DNA from: Marisalimonas marina
Lineage (GTDB): Bacteria; Pseudomonadota; Alphaproteobacteria; Puniceispirillales; Marisalimonadaceae
DNA length: 64,000 nt
Direction of reading: 5' to 3'
Assembly: GCA_038131365.1 (NCBI GenBank)
Contig: JAYPPH010000003.1
Coordinates: forward strand, 496,001-560,000
Shown: piece after piece, positions 19,401 through 26,988 of the stretch
Position numbering within the stretch: the stretch's first letter is position 1
Layout: each line of letters begins with the position of its first letter
The notes under the pieces: model-generated
Database searches by the model: none
Told to the model about the DNA's origin: nothing
Seen by the model: the letters and a program-made list of their open reading frames with translations, nothing else
Position numbers and translations under genes: made by a program

Positions 19401-20038
19401 AAAACATCCCCTTAAACGAAGGTTGCTTTAAACCAATTAAAATAAGAATACCAGATAATTCTATGATAAACGCAAAATACCCCTCTGCTGTTATAGCAGG
19501 TAATACAGAAGTAAGTCAGCTAACCTGCAATGCATTGTTTGGCGCTCTTGGAGTTATTGCTGGTAGTCAGGCAACTATGAATAATTTTATTTGGGGAAAT
19601 GAAAGAATTCAAAATTATGAGACTATCTGTGGTGGTACAGGAGCTGGTTCTTTTTTTGATGGAACTTCAGCAATACAAACTCATATGACAAATACAAGAA
19701 GTACAGACCCTGAAATTTTAGAAGCAAGATTTCCAGTACGTTTAGAAGAATTTTCAATTAGGAAAAACTCTGGAGGAACAGGAAAGCACAAAGGAGGTGA
19801 TGGTGTTACTAGAAAATTAAGATTTCTAGAACCAATGACTGTTACGACCTTATGCTCACACAGAAAAGTACCTCCATTTGGAGTTAATGGTGGTGAACCA
19901 GGACAATGTGGCAGAGAATGGCTGGAAACTGCTACCGGGAAGGTAATAAAACTTAAAGGCAATGATAGTTGCAGTGTGAAAGTTAATGATTTATTTGTAA
20001 TGGAAACGCCAGGCGGTGGTGGGTTTGGCAAAAAATAA
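16445..20038 (+). CDS. Fused hydantoinase/oxoprolinase (HyuA-HyuB), 5-oxoprolinase type
   Basis: A 1197-residue protein combining both halves of the ATP-dependent 5-oxoprolinase/N-methylhydantoinase family. The HyuA half (1 to about 670) starts DRGGTFTDIVA and carries ATNALLERKG, GFDMGGTSTDV and CFGGAGGQHAC. The HyuB half starts near residue 690 (VMLEVFNNLFMNIAEQMG) and ends ETPGGGGFG. Fusion and length match eukaryotic-type and many alphaproteobacterial 5-oxoprolinases, which open 5-oxoproline to glutamate. It follows the denD-like gene by 35 bases, so an unusual lactam or lactone substrate from sugar-acid metabolism cannot be ruled out. Confidence 0.85.
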   Translation: MWQFWIDRGGTFTDIVAQKPDGNIVVDKLLSENPTAYKDAAIAGIKRILGLNINDSIPTNKISSVKMGTTVATNALLERKGDRTLLLITEGFGDLLRIGYQNRPLLFDLEIKLPELLYERVIEIPERLDSDGKVIKKLDTQKARKALKKAKQDGIDSVAIAFMHSYVNSEHENKIAEIAREENFNQISISHKVSPLIKLVGRGDTTVVDAYLSPILRRYVNQVSEELKDSKSTKLMFMQSNGGLTDAHLFQGKDALLSGPAGGVVSMTETGKQAGYNKLIGFDMGGTSTDVCHFAGEYERSFETELAGVRIRAPMMEINTVAAGGGSIITYRDGRFQVGPESAGAIPGPACYNRGGPLTVTDCNVLLGKLHPDHFPKVFGNKSNEPLNIGIVKEKFLDLAKSISSKNNKPPMNIYEMAEGFLKIAVENMANAIKKISIQKGYDVSNYVMNCFGGAGGQHACHVADALGISKVLIHPYAGVLSAYGMGLAEVRSIRESHFEKNIKQINEAKKLFDLLSSQAKKDLNKQGIDDSSITLSKNVFLHYEGSHQNLEVKFDTILNMRESFEEEHKKRFGFFVKGREIFIEMLTVEAISNNYETQDFSNNLGPNENAEPVAYTKMYIEKVENSVPIFKRDKLKINQSVLGPAIISEATGTNIIEKGWSGYLDKFYNLILSRVDKKNNKNSVGTSVDVVMLEVFNNLFMNIAEQMGATLANTAFSVNIKERLDFSCALFDNDGSLVANAPHVPVHLGSMSEAIRTVIKLNKNNIFPGDVFVLNAPFNGGTHLPDVTVITPVFEENGDNIIFFVASRGHHADIGGKTPGSGPPDSTHIDEEGVLIDNFKLFERGVFKEKEMIKILSSGKYPCRNIEHNMADLAAQVAANKTGISEINSMIKQFGIDTVHAYMKHVQNNAEECIRNAIINLNDGYYEYELDNGEFIRVKIQIDKTKREALIDFSGTAEKNPFNYNAPKAVCHAVILYVFRTLVGKNIPLNEGCFKPIKIRIPDNSMINAKYPSAVIAGNTEVSQLTCNALFGALGVIAGSQATMNNFIWGNERIQNYETICGGTGAGSFFDGTSAIQTHMTNTRSTDPEILEARFPVRLEEFSIRKNSGGTGKHKGGDGVTRKLRFLEPMTVTTLCSHRKVPPFGVNGGEPGQCGREWLETATGKVIKLKGNDSCSVKVNDLFVMETPGGGGFGKK

Positions 20039-20051
20039 TTTTATGATCCGT

Positions 20052-20714
20052 CTAACGCATTTTTAAATCTAGATCTATCTTATCAATACCTTTATATATA
20101 TGCTTTTTGAGAACTTTTTGTGCCTCAGAAAAATTTTTTTCAAGAGTATAATCTAATAATTTTTGATGTTCTAAAATAGAGTCTTTACCCCTAAATGTGA
20201 GAAAAAGGAATTGGTATCTCAAATATTTATCAAAGATTAGCTCATGAAGTTTAATTAAGTTTTCAGAGCAACAATTTTTAACAAGTGTTTGATGAAATTT
20301 ACTATCATTTCTTTTCCAATCATTTTTATTATTATATTTATTTTTTAACATATCATTTTCATAAATTTTTAACATATGATGAGCCGAAAGAAGCTCTGCT
20401 TCCCAATCTGTAGTAGAATTCTCAATTGATTTTTTAAGAGCATGACTTTCAATCAATATTCTCAAGTTAGCAATTTCAATTAAATCAGATTTGGAGACTG
20501 GACTAACACAAAATCCCTTTTGCTCTAGGGAAACCACAAAACCATCACCAGTCAATCTACTTAAAATTTCTCTAAGTGTTGATACACTTGCATTGTAAGT
20601 TTCTGTTAACTCTCGAAGTTTTAATTTTTTTAAAGGTGGTAAAATGCCAAAAATAATATCTTGTTTGATATTTTCGTAAGTACTCAGTCCTATAGTTTTT
20701 ACATAATCATCCAT
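20052..20714 (-). CDS. GntR-family regulator with FCD effector domain
   Basis: A 220-residue FadR-subfamily transcription factor. Residues about 10-75 form the winged helix (LKLRELTETYNASVSTLREILSRLTGDGFV), and the rest is the all-helical FCD domain with likely metal-binding Asp and His in NDSKFHQTL and later EHQKLL and KKHI. It ends 14 bases from the oxoprolinase stop and is divergent from the QuiC-like gene, so it probably controls that gene and itself. The lone 70-base divergent promoter contains a 13-base direct repeat. Confidence 0.85.
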   Translation of the reverse strand: MDDYVKTIGLSTYENIKQDIIFGILPPLKKLKLRELTETYNASVSTLREILSRLTGDGFVVSLEQKGFCVSPVSKSDLIEIANLRILIESHALKKSIENSTTDWEAELLSAHHMLKIYENDMLKNKYNNKNDWKRNDSKFHQTLVKNCCSENLIKLHELIFDKYLRYQFLFLTFRGKDSILEHQKLLDYTLEKNFSEAQKVLKKHIYKGIDKIDLDLKMR

Positions 20715-20739
20715 AATTTTAACTTTAAACTTTTTATTT

Positions 20740-20772
20740 TATCATATATTATATATTAATATCATATATTAT
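20740..20772. promoter_or_regulatory. Direct repeat in the gntR/quiC divergent promoter
   Basis: TATCATATATTAT occurs at 20740-20752 and again at 20760-20772, exactly 20 bases apart, that is about two helical turns. It overlaps the only promoter space for the regulator and the dehydratase. This is a plausible binding site for the GntR protein. Confidence 0.4.
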
Positions 20773-20784
20773 TAGGCAAGAAAA

Positions 20785-22602
20785 TTGAAAACATCAATAG
20801 CTACAGTATCAATTAATGGTACATTGAAAGAAAAAATATTTGCTATAGCCAAAGCTGGTTTTGATGGTGTTGAAATTTTTGAAAATGACTTTTTAACAAA
20901 CAATTTATCTCCTAAAGAAGTAAAAAAAATAGTTCAAGATCAAGGGTTAGAAATAACTTTATTTCAACCATTTAGAGATTTTGAAGGAATGCCTGACAAT
21001 CACAGAAAACGAGCTTTTGATAGAGCTAAACGAAAATTTGATATTATGGCTGAATTAGAAACTGATCTAATATTAATTTGTTCTAACACATCTAATGTTT
21101 CTATTGGAGGAATTGAAAGAGCGGCCAACGATTTTTTTGAATTAGGTGAGATTGCAAAACAGAGGTCCATCAAAGTTGGTTATGAGGCACTCGCTTGGGG
21201 GAAATATATTAATGATCATAGAGATGCCTGGGAAGTAGTAAGAAGAGCTAATCATGAAAACGTTGGGATTATTTTAGACTCCTTTCATACTCTGTCTAAA
21301 AACATTGACTTAAACTCAATAGCCACTATTCCACCTGAAAAAATATTTATAGTTCAATTGGCCGATGCACCTCTCCATAATATGGATCTATTATACTGGA
21401 GTAGACATTTTAGAAACATGCCAGGTCAGGGTGACTTGCCAGTTTTAAATTTTATCGATGCTCTAAACAAAACAAATTATGATGGATATTTATCACTTGA
21501 AATATTTAACGACAATTACAGATCTGGGCCAAGAGATCTAATTGCAAAAGATGGCCATAGATCTCTAAAATCTTTAATTTACAAAAGTAAAATAGAAAAA
21601 AAAGAAAATATTAAAATTAATAAAATTGAGTTTATTGAATTTGCTACTAGTGAAGAACACTTAGACATAATAGAAAATATCTTATTCTCAATGGGCTTTA
21701 TTGAAATAGGGAAACATATAAGCAAAAGAATTAAGCTATTTGTATTTGATGATGTTAAATTCATTGTTAATTATGAACAAAGCCCTTTAATCAAAGAAAA
21801 TAGTCAGCAAGGTCCTTACCCATATGCTTATGGAATGAATATTAATGATTTAAATTTATTACAAAAAAAGGCTGAATTCTTAAATATTGACTTAATAAGA
21901 AAAGAAGAAAAATCAAACATTTCAATGGATGTTATTAGGAATATTGATGGTTTAATTTATGTTATAGAAAACAATGACAATATAATTTGGGAAAAAGATT
22001 TTAAATACTCAATTAAATCCAAAACTAATAAGTTTAATCTAAAAATAGATCATATAGCTCAAACTCTTCAACATGATGAAATGATGTCTTCTTTATTATC
22101 TTATTCAACACTATTTGATTGTAAAAAATCACCTGTAATAGACATTATAGACCCTGATGGAATTATAAAAAGTCAAGTAATTGAGAATGAAACAAAAACT
22201 TTTAGAATGACCATGAATGGAGCAGAGAACTCAAAAACCAATGCTGGTCAATTTCTAGAAAAAAACAAACGACCAGGCATACAACATATAGCTCTTAGTT
22301 CTAACAATCTTATTGCTCTGGTTAATGAGCTTAAGAGTAAAGGTCAGAGTTTTCTCAAGGTTTCCGATAATTATTATGATGATATTGAGGCTCGATTTGG
22401 CTTAGATTTTAATTTTTGTAATGACTTAAAAAAATTAAATATATTATATGACGAAGATGATAATGGTTCATTCCTTCATGTTTATACAAATATGATTAAC
22501 AATACTTTTTTCTTCGAAATAGTTCAGAGAATTGATAATTATGAAGGGTATGGTGCAAATAATGCACTGTTCAGAATAGCAGCTCAAAAAAACTCAATAT
22601 AG
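20785..22602 (+). CDS. quiC: 3-dehydroshikimate dehydratase-type fusion (TIM-barrel isomerase plus VOC/HPPD-like domain)
   Basis: This 605-residue protein has an N-terminal xylose-isomerase-like TIM barrel (1 to about 270, metal ligands in YEALAW, LDSFHTL and LEIFND) and a C-terminal vicinal-oxygen-chelate half resembling 4-hydroxyphenylpyruvate dioxygenase (KIDHIAQTL near 425, RPGIQHIAL near 490, FFEIVQR near 580). This fusion is that of QuiC1-type 3-dehydroshikimate dehydratases, which yield protocatechuate. The start is a TTG; the family N-terminus MKTSIATVSINGTL begins right there. The central region is diverged, so another substrate is possible. Confidence 0.75.
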   Translation: MKTSIATVSINGTLKEKIFAIAKAGFDGVEIFENDFLTNNLSPKEVKKIVQDQGLEITLFQPFRDFEGMPDNHRKRAFDRAKRKFDIMAELETDLILICSNTSNVSIGGIERAANDFFELGEIAKQRSIKVGYEALAWGKYINDHRDAWEVVRRANHENVGIILDSFHTLSKNIDLNSIATIPPEKIFIVQLADAPLHNMDLLYWSRHFRNMPGQGDLPVLNFIDALNKTNYDGYLSLEIFNDNYRSGPRDLIAKDGHRSLKSLIYKSKIEKKENIKINKIEFIEFATSEEHLDIIENILFSMGFIEIGKHISKRIKLFVFDDVKFIVNYEQSPLIKENSQQGPYPYAYGMNINDLNLLQKKAEFLNIDLIRKEEKSNISMDVIRNIDGLIYVIENNDNIIWEKDFKYSIKSKTNKFNLKIDHIAQTLQHDEMMSSLLSYSTLFDCKKSPVIDIIDPDGIIKSQVIENETKTFRMTMNGAENSKTNAGQFLEKNKRPGIQHIALSSNNLIALVNELKSKGQSFLKVSDNYYDDIEARFGLDFNFCNDLKKLNILYDEDDNGSFLHVYTNMINNTFFFEIVQRIDNYEGYGANNALFRIAAQKNSI

Positions 22603-22613
22603 TCATATTTTAA

Positions 22614-23339
22614 TTATAAAATCATTTTCAAAAAAAGTGGCACTAGTATTGAAGTAATTAATCCACTCAAACCCATTCCGACTGCAGCAAAAACCCCAGC
22701 ATTTTTATTTTTGCTCATTGCTCTAGCGGTACCTATACCATGACTTGCAAGACCTAAACTAAAACCCCTTGCTTCCATTTTTTTTAATTTCATTAAGTCA
22801 AAAACAAAGACTCCTAATGAGGCACCTATTATACCAGTTATAATGGTAATTATTGCCGTTAAAGATGGAATACCTCCTATTATCTCAGATATACCCATAG
22901 CAATTGGTGCCGTAACATTTCTAGGTAATAAACTTAATATGAGTTCTTCTTGTATTCTAAATTGTAATGATAAAATATATGTAATTAAAATGGCAAAAAC
23001 TGAACCAATTATGAGTGATATAAGTATAGCCTTGCTATTCAAAATAATTAAATGCCATTTTTTATAAATGGGTATTGCCAAGGCAACCGTAACTGGCCCA
23101 AGAAGAAAATGAATAAACTTTGCTCCGTCAAAGTAACGCTCATACTTGATATCAAATATTATTAAAATAAAACTAACTATTAATACGCTAACAGCAACCG
23201 GATTTAATAAAGGAAACAAATTGGATTTTTTATAAATTAAATCAGAAATTATGTATGACCCTATGGTCAAAGTTAGCCAAAACAAAGGCTCGGCTTGAAG
23301 GTAAACCCATATATTATATAATTTTTCTTGATCAATCAT
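22614..23339 (-). CDS. lrgB: LrgB/CidB family membrane protein
   Basis: A 241-residue inner-membrane protein of the LrgB/CidB family, with conserved FLLGPVTVALAIP, LLPRNVTAPIAMGISE and SHGIGTARAM elements and about six to seven membrane segments. LrgAB/CidAB proteins are described as holin-like modulators of murein hydrolase activity, and some plant and bacterial relatives transport pyruvate, glycolate or glycerate. The start overlaps the end of the lrgA-like gene by four bases, which indicates translational coupling. Next to hydroxyacid catabolism, a transport role is plausible. Confidence 0.85.
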   Translation of the reverse strand: MIDQEKLYNIWVYLQAEPLFWLTLTIGSYIISDLIYKKSNLFPLLNPVAVSVLIVSFILIIFDIKYERYFDGAKFIHFLLGPVTVALAIPIYKKWHLIILNSKAILISLIIGSVFAILITYILSLQFRIQEELILSLLPRNVTAPIAMGISEIIGGIPSLTAIITIITGIIGASLGVFVFDLMKLKKMEARGFSLGLASHGIGTARAMSKNKNAGVFAAVGMGLSGLITSILVPLFLKMIL

Positions 23340-23704
23340 TTTTGATTATCATTTTTTAGAAGTTTTTCCATGATAAAGCCAGTTAATGCCAAAGTAAGCA
23401 AAGTACCTAAAACTATTATGCTAATAACTGAAATTAGATTTTCTTCTAATAAAGATAAATGCATTACAACCCCGACACCAACGGGTATAAATAGTAGCGG
23501 AAGGTAAGTTAAAAATCTTTCACTAAAGTCAACAAGATTATTCTCAACACTATGGTGTTCTTTGAAATATTTAGCTCTAATTAATAAGACACTTAGTAAA
23601 AGTATCAGTCCAATAACAGGTCCAGGTATACTAATTTCAGTAAATTTTTGGATAAATTCACCAATTAACTGAAATAATAAAATAGTAAAAATACTATTAA
23701 GCAT
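23336..23704 (-). CDS. lrgA: LrgA/CidA family membrane protein
   Basis: The 122-residue protein has about four membrane helices and the LrgA/CidA signature IPGPVIGLILLL plus LLFIPVGVGVV in the middle. It is the partner of the following lrgB gene, with which it overlaps by four bases. It lies 32 bases after the glutaryl-CoA dehydrogenase gene on the same strand, so it may be expressed from the catabolic operon upstream. Confidence 0.85.
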   Translation of the reverse strand: MLNSIFTILLFQLIGEFIQKFTEISIPGPVIGLILLLSVLLIRAKYFKEHHSVENNLVDFSERFLTYLPLLFIPVGVGVVMHLSLLEENLISVISIIVLGTLLTLALTGFIMEKLLKNDNQK

Positions 23705-23736
23705 AAAATTCCATTATCATTGATAATACTTTGAAA

Positions 23737-24978
23737 TTAAAAGAAGGCCTGAATACCAGTTTGTGCTCTTCCTAATATTAAAGCATGGACATCGTGAGTA
23801 CCTTCATAGGTATTAACTGTTTCTAAATTCATAAGATGCCTCATTACTTGATATTCAGCATGAATACCATTACCCCCATGCATATCTCTTGATAATCTAG
23901 CTATATCAAGTGCCTTTCCACAATTGTTTCTTTTTATTAGAGATATAGATTCTGGCGCAAGATTTCCTTGATCAAACAATCGTCCAGCTTGCAGTGCTGC
24001 GCTCAGTCCTAATGTGATCTCAGTTTGCATATCAGCTAATTTTTTTTGAATAAGCTGCGTTGCTGCAAGTGGCTTTCCAAATTGTTTTCTGTCTAAGGTG
24101 TACTGACGAGCTCTGAACCAACAATCTTCTGCAGCGCCCATTACACCCCAGGCTATCCCATATCTAGCTCTATTTAAACAACCGAATGGTCCCTTTAACC
24201 CAGAGACGTTTGGCATAAGGTTTTCATCAGGGACAAAAACTTTATCCATCACTATCTCACCAGTGATTGATGCACGTAATGACAACTTCCCATTAATTTT
24301 TGGAGCTGATAATCCTTTCATCCCCTTTTCAAGAATAAAACCCTTGATCGCGTCATCATGTTCTTTTGATTTTGCCCAAACAACAAATACATCTGCTATA
24401 GGAGAATTAGATATCCACATTTTTGAACCAGACAATGAATATCCACCATCAACCCTTGTTGCAGTCGTTTTCATAGCACTAGGATCAGAACCTGCATCAG
24501 GCTCTGTTAATCCAAAACATCCAATCAATTCACCTGAAGCTAACTTAGGTAAATATTTTAATCTCTGTTCTTCTGATCCATATGCATAAATAGGATGCAT
24601 TACTAATGAAGATTGAACTGACATCATTGACCTGTAACCTGAATCTACTCTCTCAACTTCACGAGCAACAAGCCCATATGAAACATAAGATGCACCAGCA
24701 CATCCATATTTTTCAGGAATTGTTAGACCTAACAAACCCAGTTGTCCCATTTCCTTAAAAATATCTTTATCTGTTTTTTCATCTAGAAAGGACTCTTCTA
24801 CTCTAGGCATTAACTTAGATTGAGCATAGTCATGTGCTGTAGATTTTATAAGTTTTTCTTCTTCAGAAAACAAAGTTTCTAACAATAAAGGGTCTTCCCA
24901 ATTAAATTTAGGTTTAGCCGATTTGCTAGATTTAAGATTTACTATATTTTTATTATCAACTTGTATTTGTGTGTCCAT
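23737..24978 (-). CDS. gcdH: Glutaryl-CoA dehydrogenase-type acyl-CoA dehydrogenase
   Basis: A 413-residue acyl-CoA dehydrogenase. Features include CFGLTEPDAGSDP and KMWISNSPIADV at the FAD site, YTLDRKQFGKPLA, and the catalytic glutamate in VNTYEGTHDVHALILGRA. The pattern LGLTIPEKYGCAGASYVSYGLVAREVERVDSGYRS, taken as two short blocks, is typical of GcdH, which converts glutaryl-CoA to crotonyl-CoA in lysine and aromatic catabolism. I placed the start at 24978, where AAGGAAAG precedes the ATG; a longer frame starts 13 codons earlier. It follows the DsbA-fold isomerase gene on the same strand. Confidence 0.88.
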   Translation of the reverse strand: MDTQIQVDNKNIVNLKSSKSAKPKFNWEDPLLLETLFSEEEKLIKSTAHDYAQSKLMPRVEESFLDEKTDKDIFKEMGQLGLLGLTIPEKYGCAGASYVSYGLVAREVERVDSGYRSMMSVQSSLVMHPIYAYGSEEQRLKYLPKLASGELIGCFGLTEPDAGSDPSAMKTTATRVDGGYSLSGSKMWISNSPIADVFVVWAKSKEHDDAIKGFILEKGMKGLSAPKINGKLSLRASITGEIVMDKVFVPDENLMPNVSGLKGPFGCLNRARYGIAWGVMGAAEDCWFRARQYTLDRKQFGKPLAATQLIQKKLADMQTEITLGLSAALQAGRLFDQGNLAPESISLIKRNNCGKALDIARLSRDMHGGNGIHAEYQVMRHLMNLETVNTYEGTHDVHALILGRAQTGIQAFF

Positions 24979-25028
24979 AAACTTTCCTTTTTTGGCATAA
25001 TACTTCGTGATTCCCAATTAGACAATGA

Positions 25029-25640
25029 TTATTGAATCTTTGTTAATTCTTTTAAATGTCTTTCTACAAAATCTAACCTATCTTGTCCCCAATAAATTTG
25101 ATCTTCTATTATGAAGGTTGGGGCACCAAAAACGTCATTTTTAATTGCATTTTTTGTATAAAGATCAAATATTTCTGTACATTCAGCCCCCTTGGCAAAT
25201 GAAATGATTTCATCAGGTTCTAGACCTGTTTTTGAAATTAAAGCAGACAAGATTTTTTCGTCATCAACATCTAATTCTTCAACCCATAAGGCGTTCATAA
25301 TAAAATTGGCTAAAATAAAATCTTTTTTGGTATCTTTTAATTTTGAAGCAATAATAACCAAAGAAGGTAACTGAGATTTTGAGGGGAAGAACTTTGGTTG
25401 AGGTATCAATTTAATTTTAAGAAATTTGCTCCACCTCTCCAACTCTTGTAATCTTATTTTCTGTCTTTGTGGCGGCCGTTTAGTAACCGGCAGACCACCA
25501 GAAACTGGAAATATGTCTCCATAATTAACTGGTAATATATTCAATTTAGCATCATATTTTTTTACAATGGCTCCTAAACGATTATGGCCCAGGAAAGTCC
25601 AAGGACTTCCATGACTCATGTAATAATCAATTTTTATCAT
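25029..25640 (-). CDS. 2-hydroxychromene-2-carboxylate isomerase family (DsbA/GST-kappa fold) protein
   Basis: The 203-residue product belongs to the 2-hydroxychromene-2-carboxylate isomerase family of the thioredoxin/DsbA superfamily. The start IDYYMSHGSPWTFLGH carries the catalytic serine-proline region that replaces the CxxC of DsbA, and GAPTFIIEDQIYWGQDRLDFVERHL is the typical C-terminal end, seen here from about residue 170. Relatives act with glutathione on aromatic ring-cleavage products or unknown substrates. It lies between a cupin gene and gcdH in an operon-like run. Confidence 0.8.
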   Translation of the reverse strand: MIKIDYYMSHGSPWTFLGHNRLGAIVKKYDAKLNILPVNYGDIFPVSGGLPVTKRPPQRQKIRLQELERWSKFLKIKLIPQPKFFPSKSQLPSLVIIASKLKDTKKDFILANFIMNALWVEELDVDDEKILSALISKTGLEPDEIISFAKGAECTEIFDLYTKNAIKNDVFGAPTFIIEDQIYWGQDRLDFVERHLKELTKIQ

Positions 25641-25656
25641 GATTTACTCTTAAAGA

Positions 25657-26025
25657 TTAACTTCCAAAGCCAGATCCAGCTTTTTTATACTCGTCCCTTG
25701 GAGGACTAAAAATATCTAAAACTTTAGCTCCATTTGGACCACCAATAATTCCATGCTCAACTCCTCCGGGGGTTTGCCAAAAATCACCTTTTTTGATAGG
25801 TATTTCTTCATTCCCTTGAATTCTTATACCTGACCCTTCTATCAAAAAACCCCATTGTTCTTCTGGATGAGAGTGAATTTTTCCCTTTGCATTTGCTTCA
25901 ATAGTTACTACGGAAAGCATTGCCTGCTCACCACAAAAAATTCTTGTTGATATACCCTCCCCTAATACTCTTTTTATTCCTGTTTCAAGATCATCAATAT
26001 TGTGGAAATAATCGGTTTGTGACAT
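25657..26025 (-). CDS. Small cupin-domain protein
   Basis: A 122-residue single cupin. The first metal-binding motif is HSHPEEQWGFLIEGSG and the second is PGGVEHGI, giving a likely His/His/Glu-or-Gln/His site. Such single cupins serve as dioxygenases, isomerases or lyases, or as sensors; I cannot choose. It is 20 bases from the TauD-type gene and 16 from the isomerase gene, with an AGGGAG ribosome-binding sequence, so it is co-transcribed with them. Confidence 0.8.
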   Translation of the reverse strand: MSQTDYFHNIDDLETGIKRVLGEGISTRIFCGEQAMLSVVTIEANAKGKIHSHPEEQWGFLIEGSGIRIQGNEEIPIKKGDFWQTPGGVEHGIIGGPNGAKVLDIFSPPRDEYKKAGSGFGS

Positions 26026-26045
26026 ATTTAACTCCCTAATTAATA

Positions 26046-26909
26046 TTAAGCAGGCTTATCGCCAGCAAAAGTAATTCTATGCATTAACCTTTTTTGACCA
26101 TGATAATCGTTAATTGGATTATGCATTGTACATCTATTATCCCAAATTGCTACTGATCCTGGCTCCCATCTAAATCTACAGGTAAACTCAGACTTGATTT
26201 GGTGCTTAAATAGAAATTCCAATATGGGGACACTTTCCTCTTCTGTCATACCAACAAAGTTTGTGGTGTGTGCTTCGTTTACATATAGAGATTTTCTTTT
26301 TGTTTCTGGATGAGTTCTTACTACAGGGTGAATGGCCTTTAATTCATCTCCTTTCAATCCAACAGAAGCATGCTTCATTATATCTGATCTTGTTTTTGCA
26401 ACTCTAGCTTTGCCTGATATGTTGACGGCTTCTAATGTATCTAAAAATTTTTTCATACCCTCTGATAAGCTTTCATATGCTAGGTATTGGTTAGACCACT
26501 CTGTATCTCCTCCATATTCAGGAATTTCAATCCCATATAACATAGTACCCATTGGAGGTTTCTCTTGATATGTAGTATCACTATGCCAGATACCACCAAA
26601 ATTATTAATATCAGTCTCCTTTTTTAATATTGGAGTGATCTCAGGAAAATCCTCGAGACTTTTAACAAAAGGATACACTATCGGTTTCCCAATTCTTTCT
26701 GCAAATGCTTTTTGAGATCTAGGTTCAAATTTTTGGTCTCTAAAAAAAATAACCTGGTAAGTTAGTAATGCATCATAAATTTCATTTATAATATTATCTG
26801 GAAGATTTTCGGATAAATTTATATTTTCTATCTGCGCTCCAAGAGCTCCAGCTGTTGGAGAAACTTTTATGTTTTTAAAATCTTTTTTTGTATTAAAATC
26901 AACATTCAT
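26046..26909 (-). CDS. TauD/TfdA-family 2-oxoglutarate-dependent dioxygenase
   Basis: A 287-residue Fe(II)/2-oxoglutarate dioxygenase. The iron ligands are in WHSDTTY (His, Asp) and in the distal WDNRCTMH (His), and the 2-oxoglutarate-binding arginine follows in LMHRITFAG. TauD releases sulfite from taurine; TfdA and others hydroxylate aromatic ethers and other carboxylates. No sulfonate transporter is adjacent, so taurine is not favoured. It is first in the minus-strand run that leads to gcdH, and its promoter is shared with the divergent amidohydrolase. Confidence 0.88.
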   Translation of the reverse strand: MNVDFNTKKDFKNIKVSPTAGALGAQIENINLSENLPDNIINEIYDALLTYQVIFFRDQKFEPRSQKAFAERIGKPIVYPFVKSLEDFPEITPILKKETDINNFGGIWHSDTTYQEKPPMGTMLYGIEIPEYGGDTEWSNQYLAYESLSEGMKKFLDTLEAVNISGKARVAKTRSDIMKHASVGLKGDELKAIHPVVRTHPETKRKSLYVNEAHTTNFVGMTEEESVPILEFLFKHQIKSEFTCRFRWEPGSVAIWDNRCTMHNPINDYHGQKRLMHRITFAGDKPA

Positions 26910-26988
26910 TATTTAAAAATCACTCCTTAGACAAAATCTATAATCATAAAAAATTAATTGCACTTAAAGTATTAAACAGCAATAGTTT

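Noticed and set aside
26046..26909. Taurine dioxygenase (TauD) proper
   Set aside because: No tauABC transporter nearby and the neighbours are acyl-CoA and isomerase genes; family-level call only.
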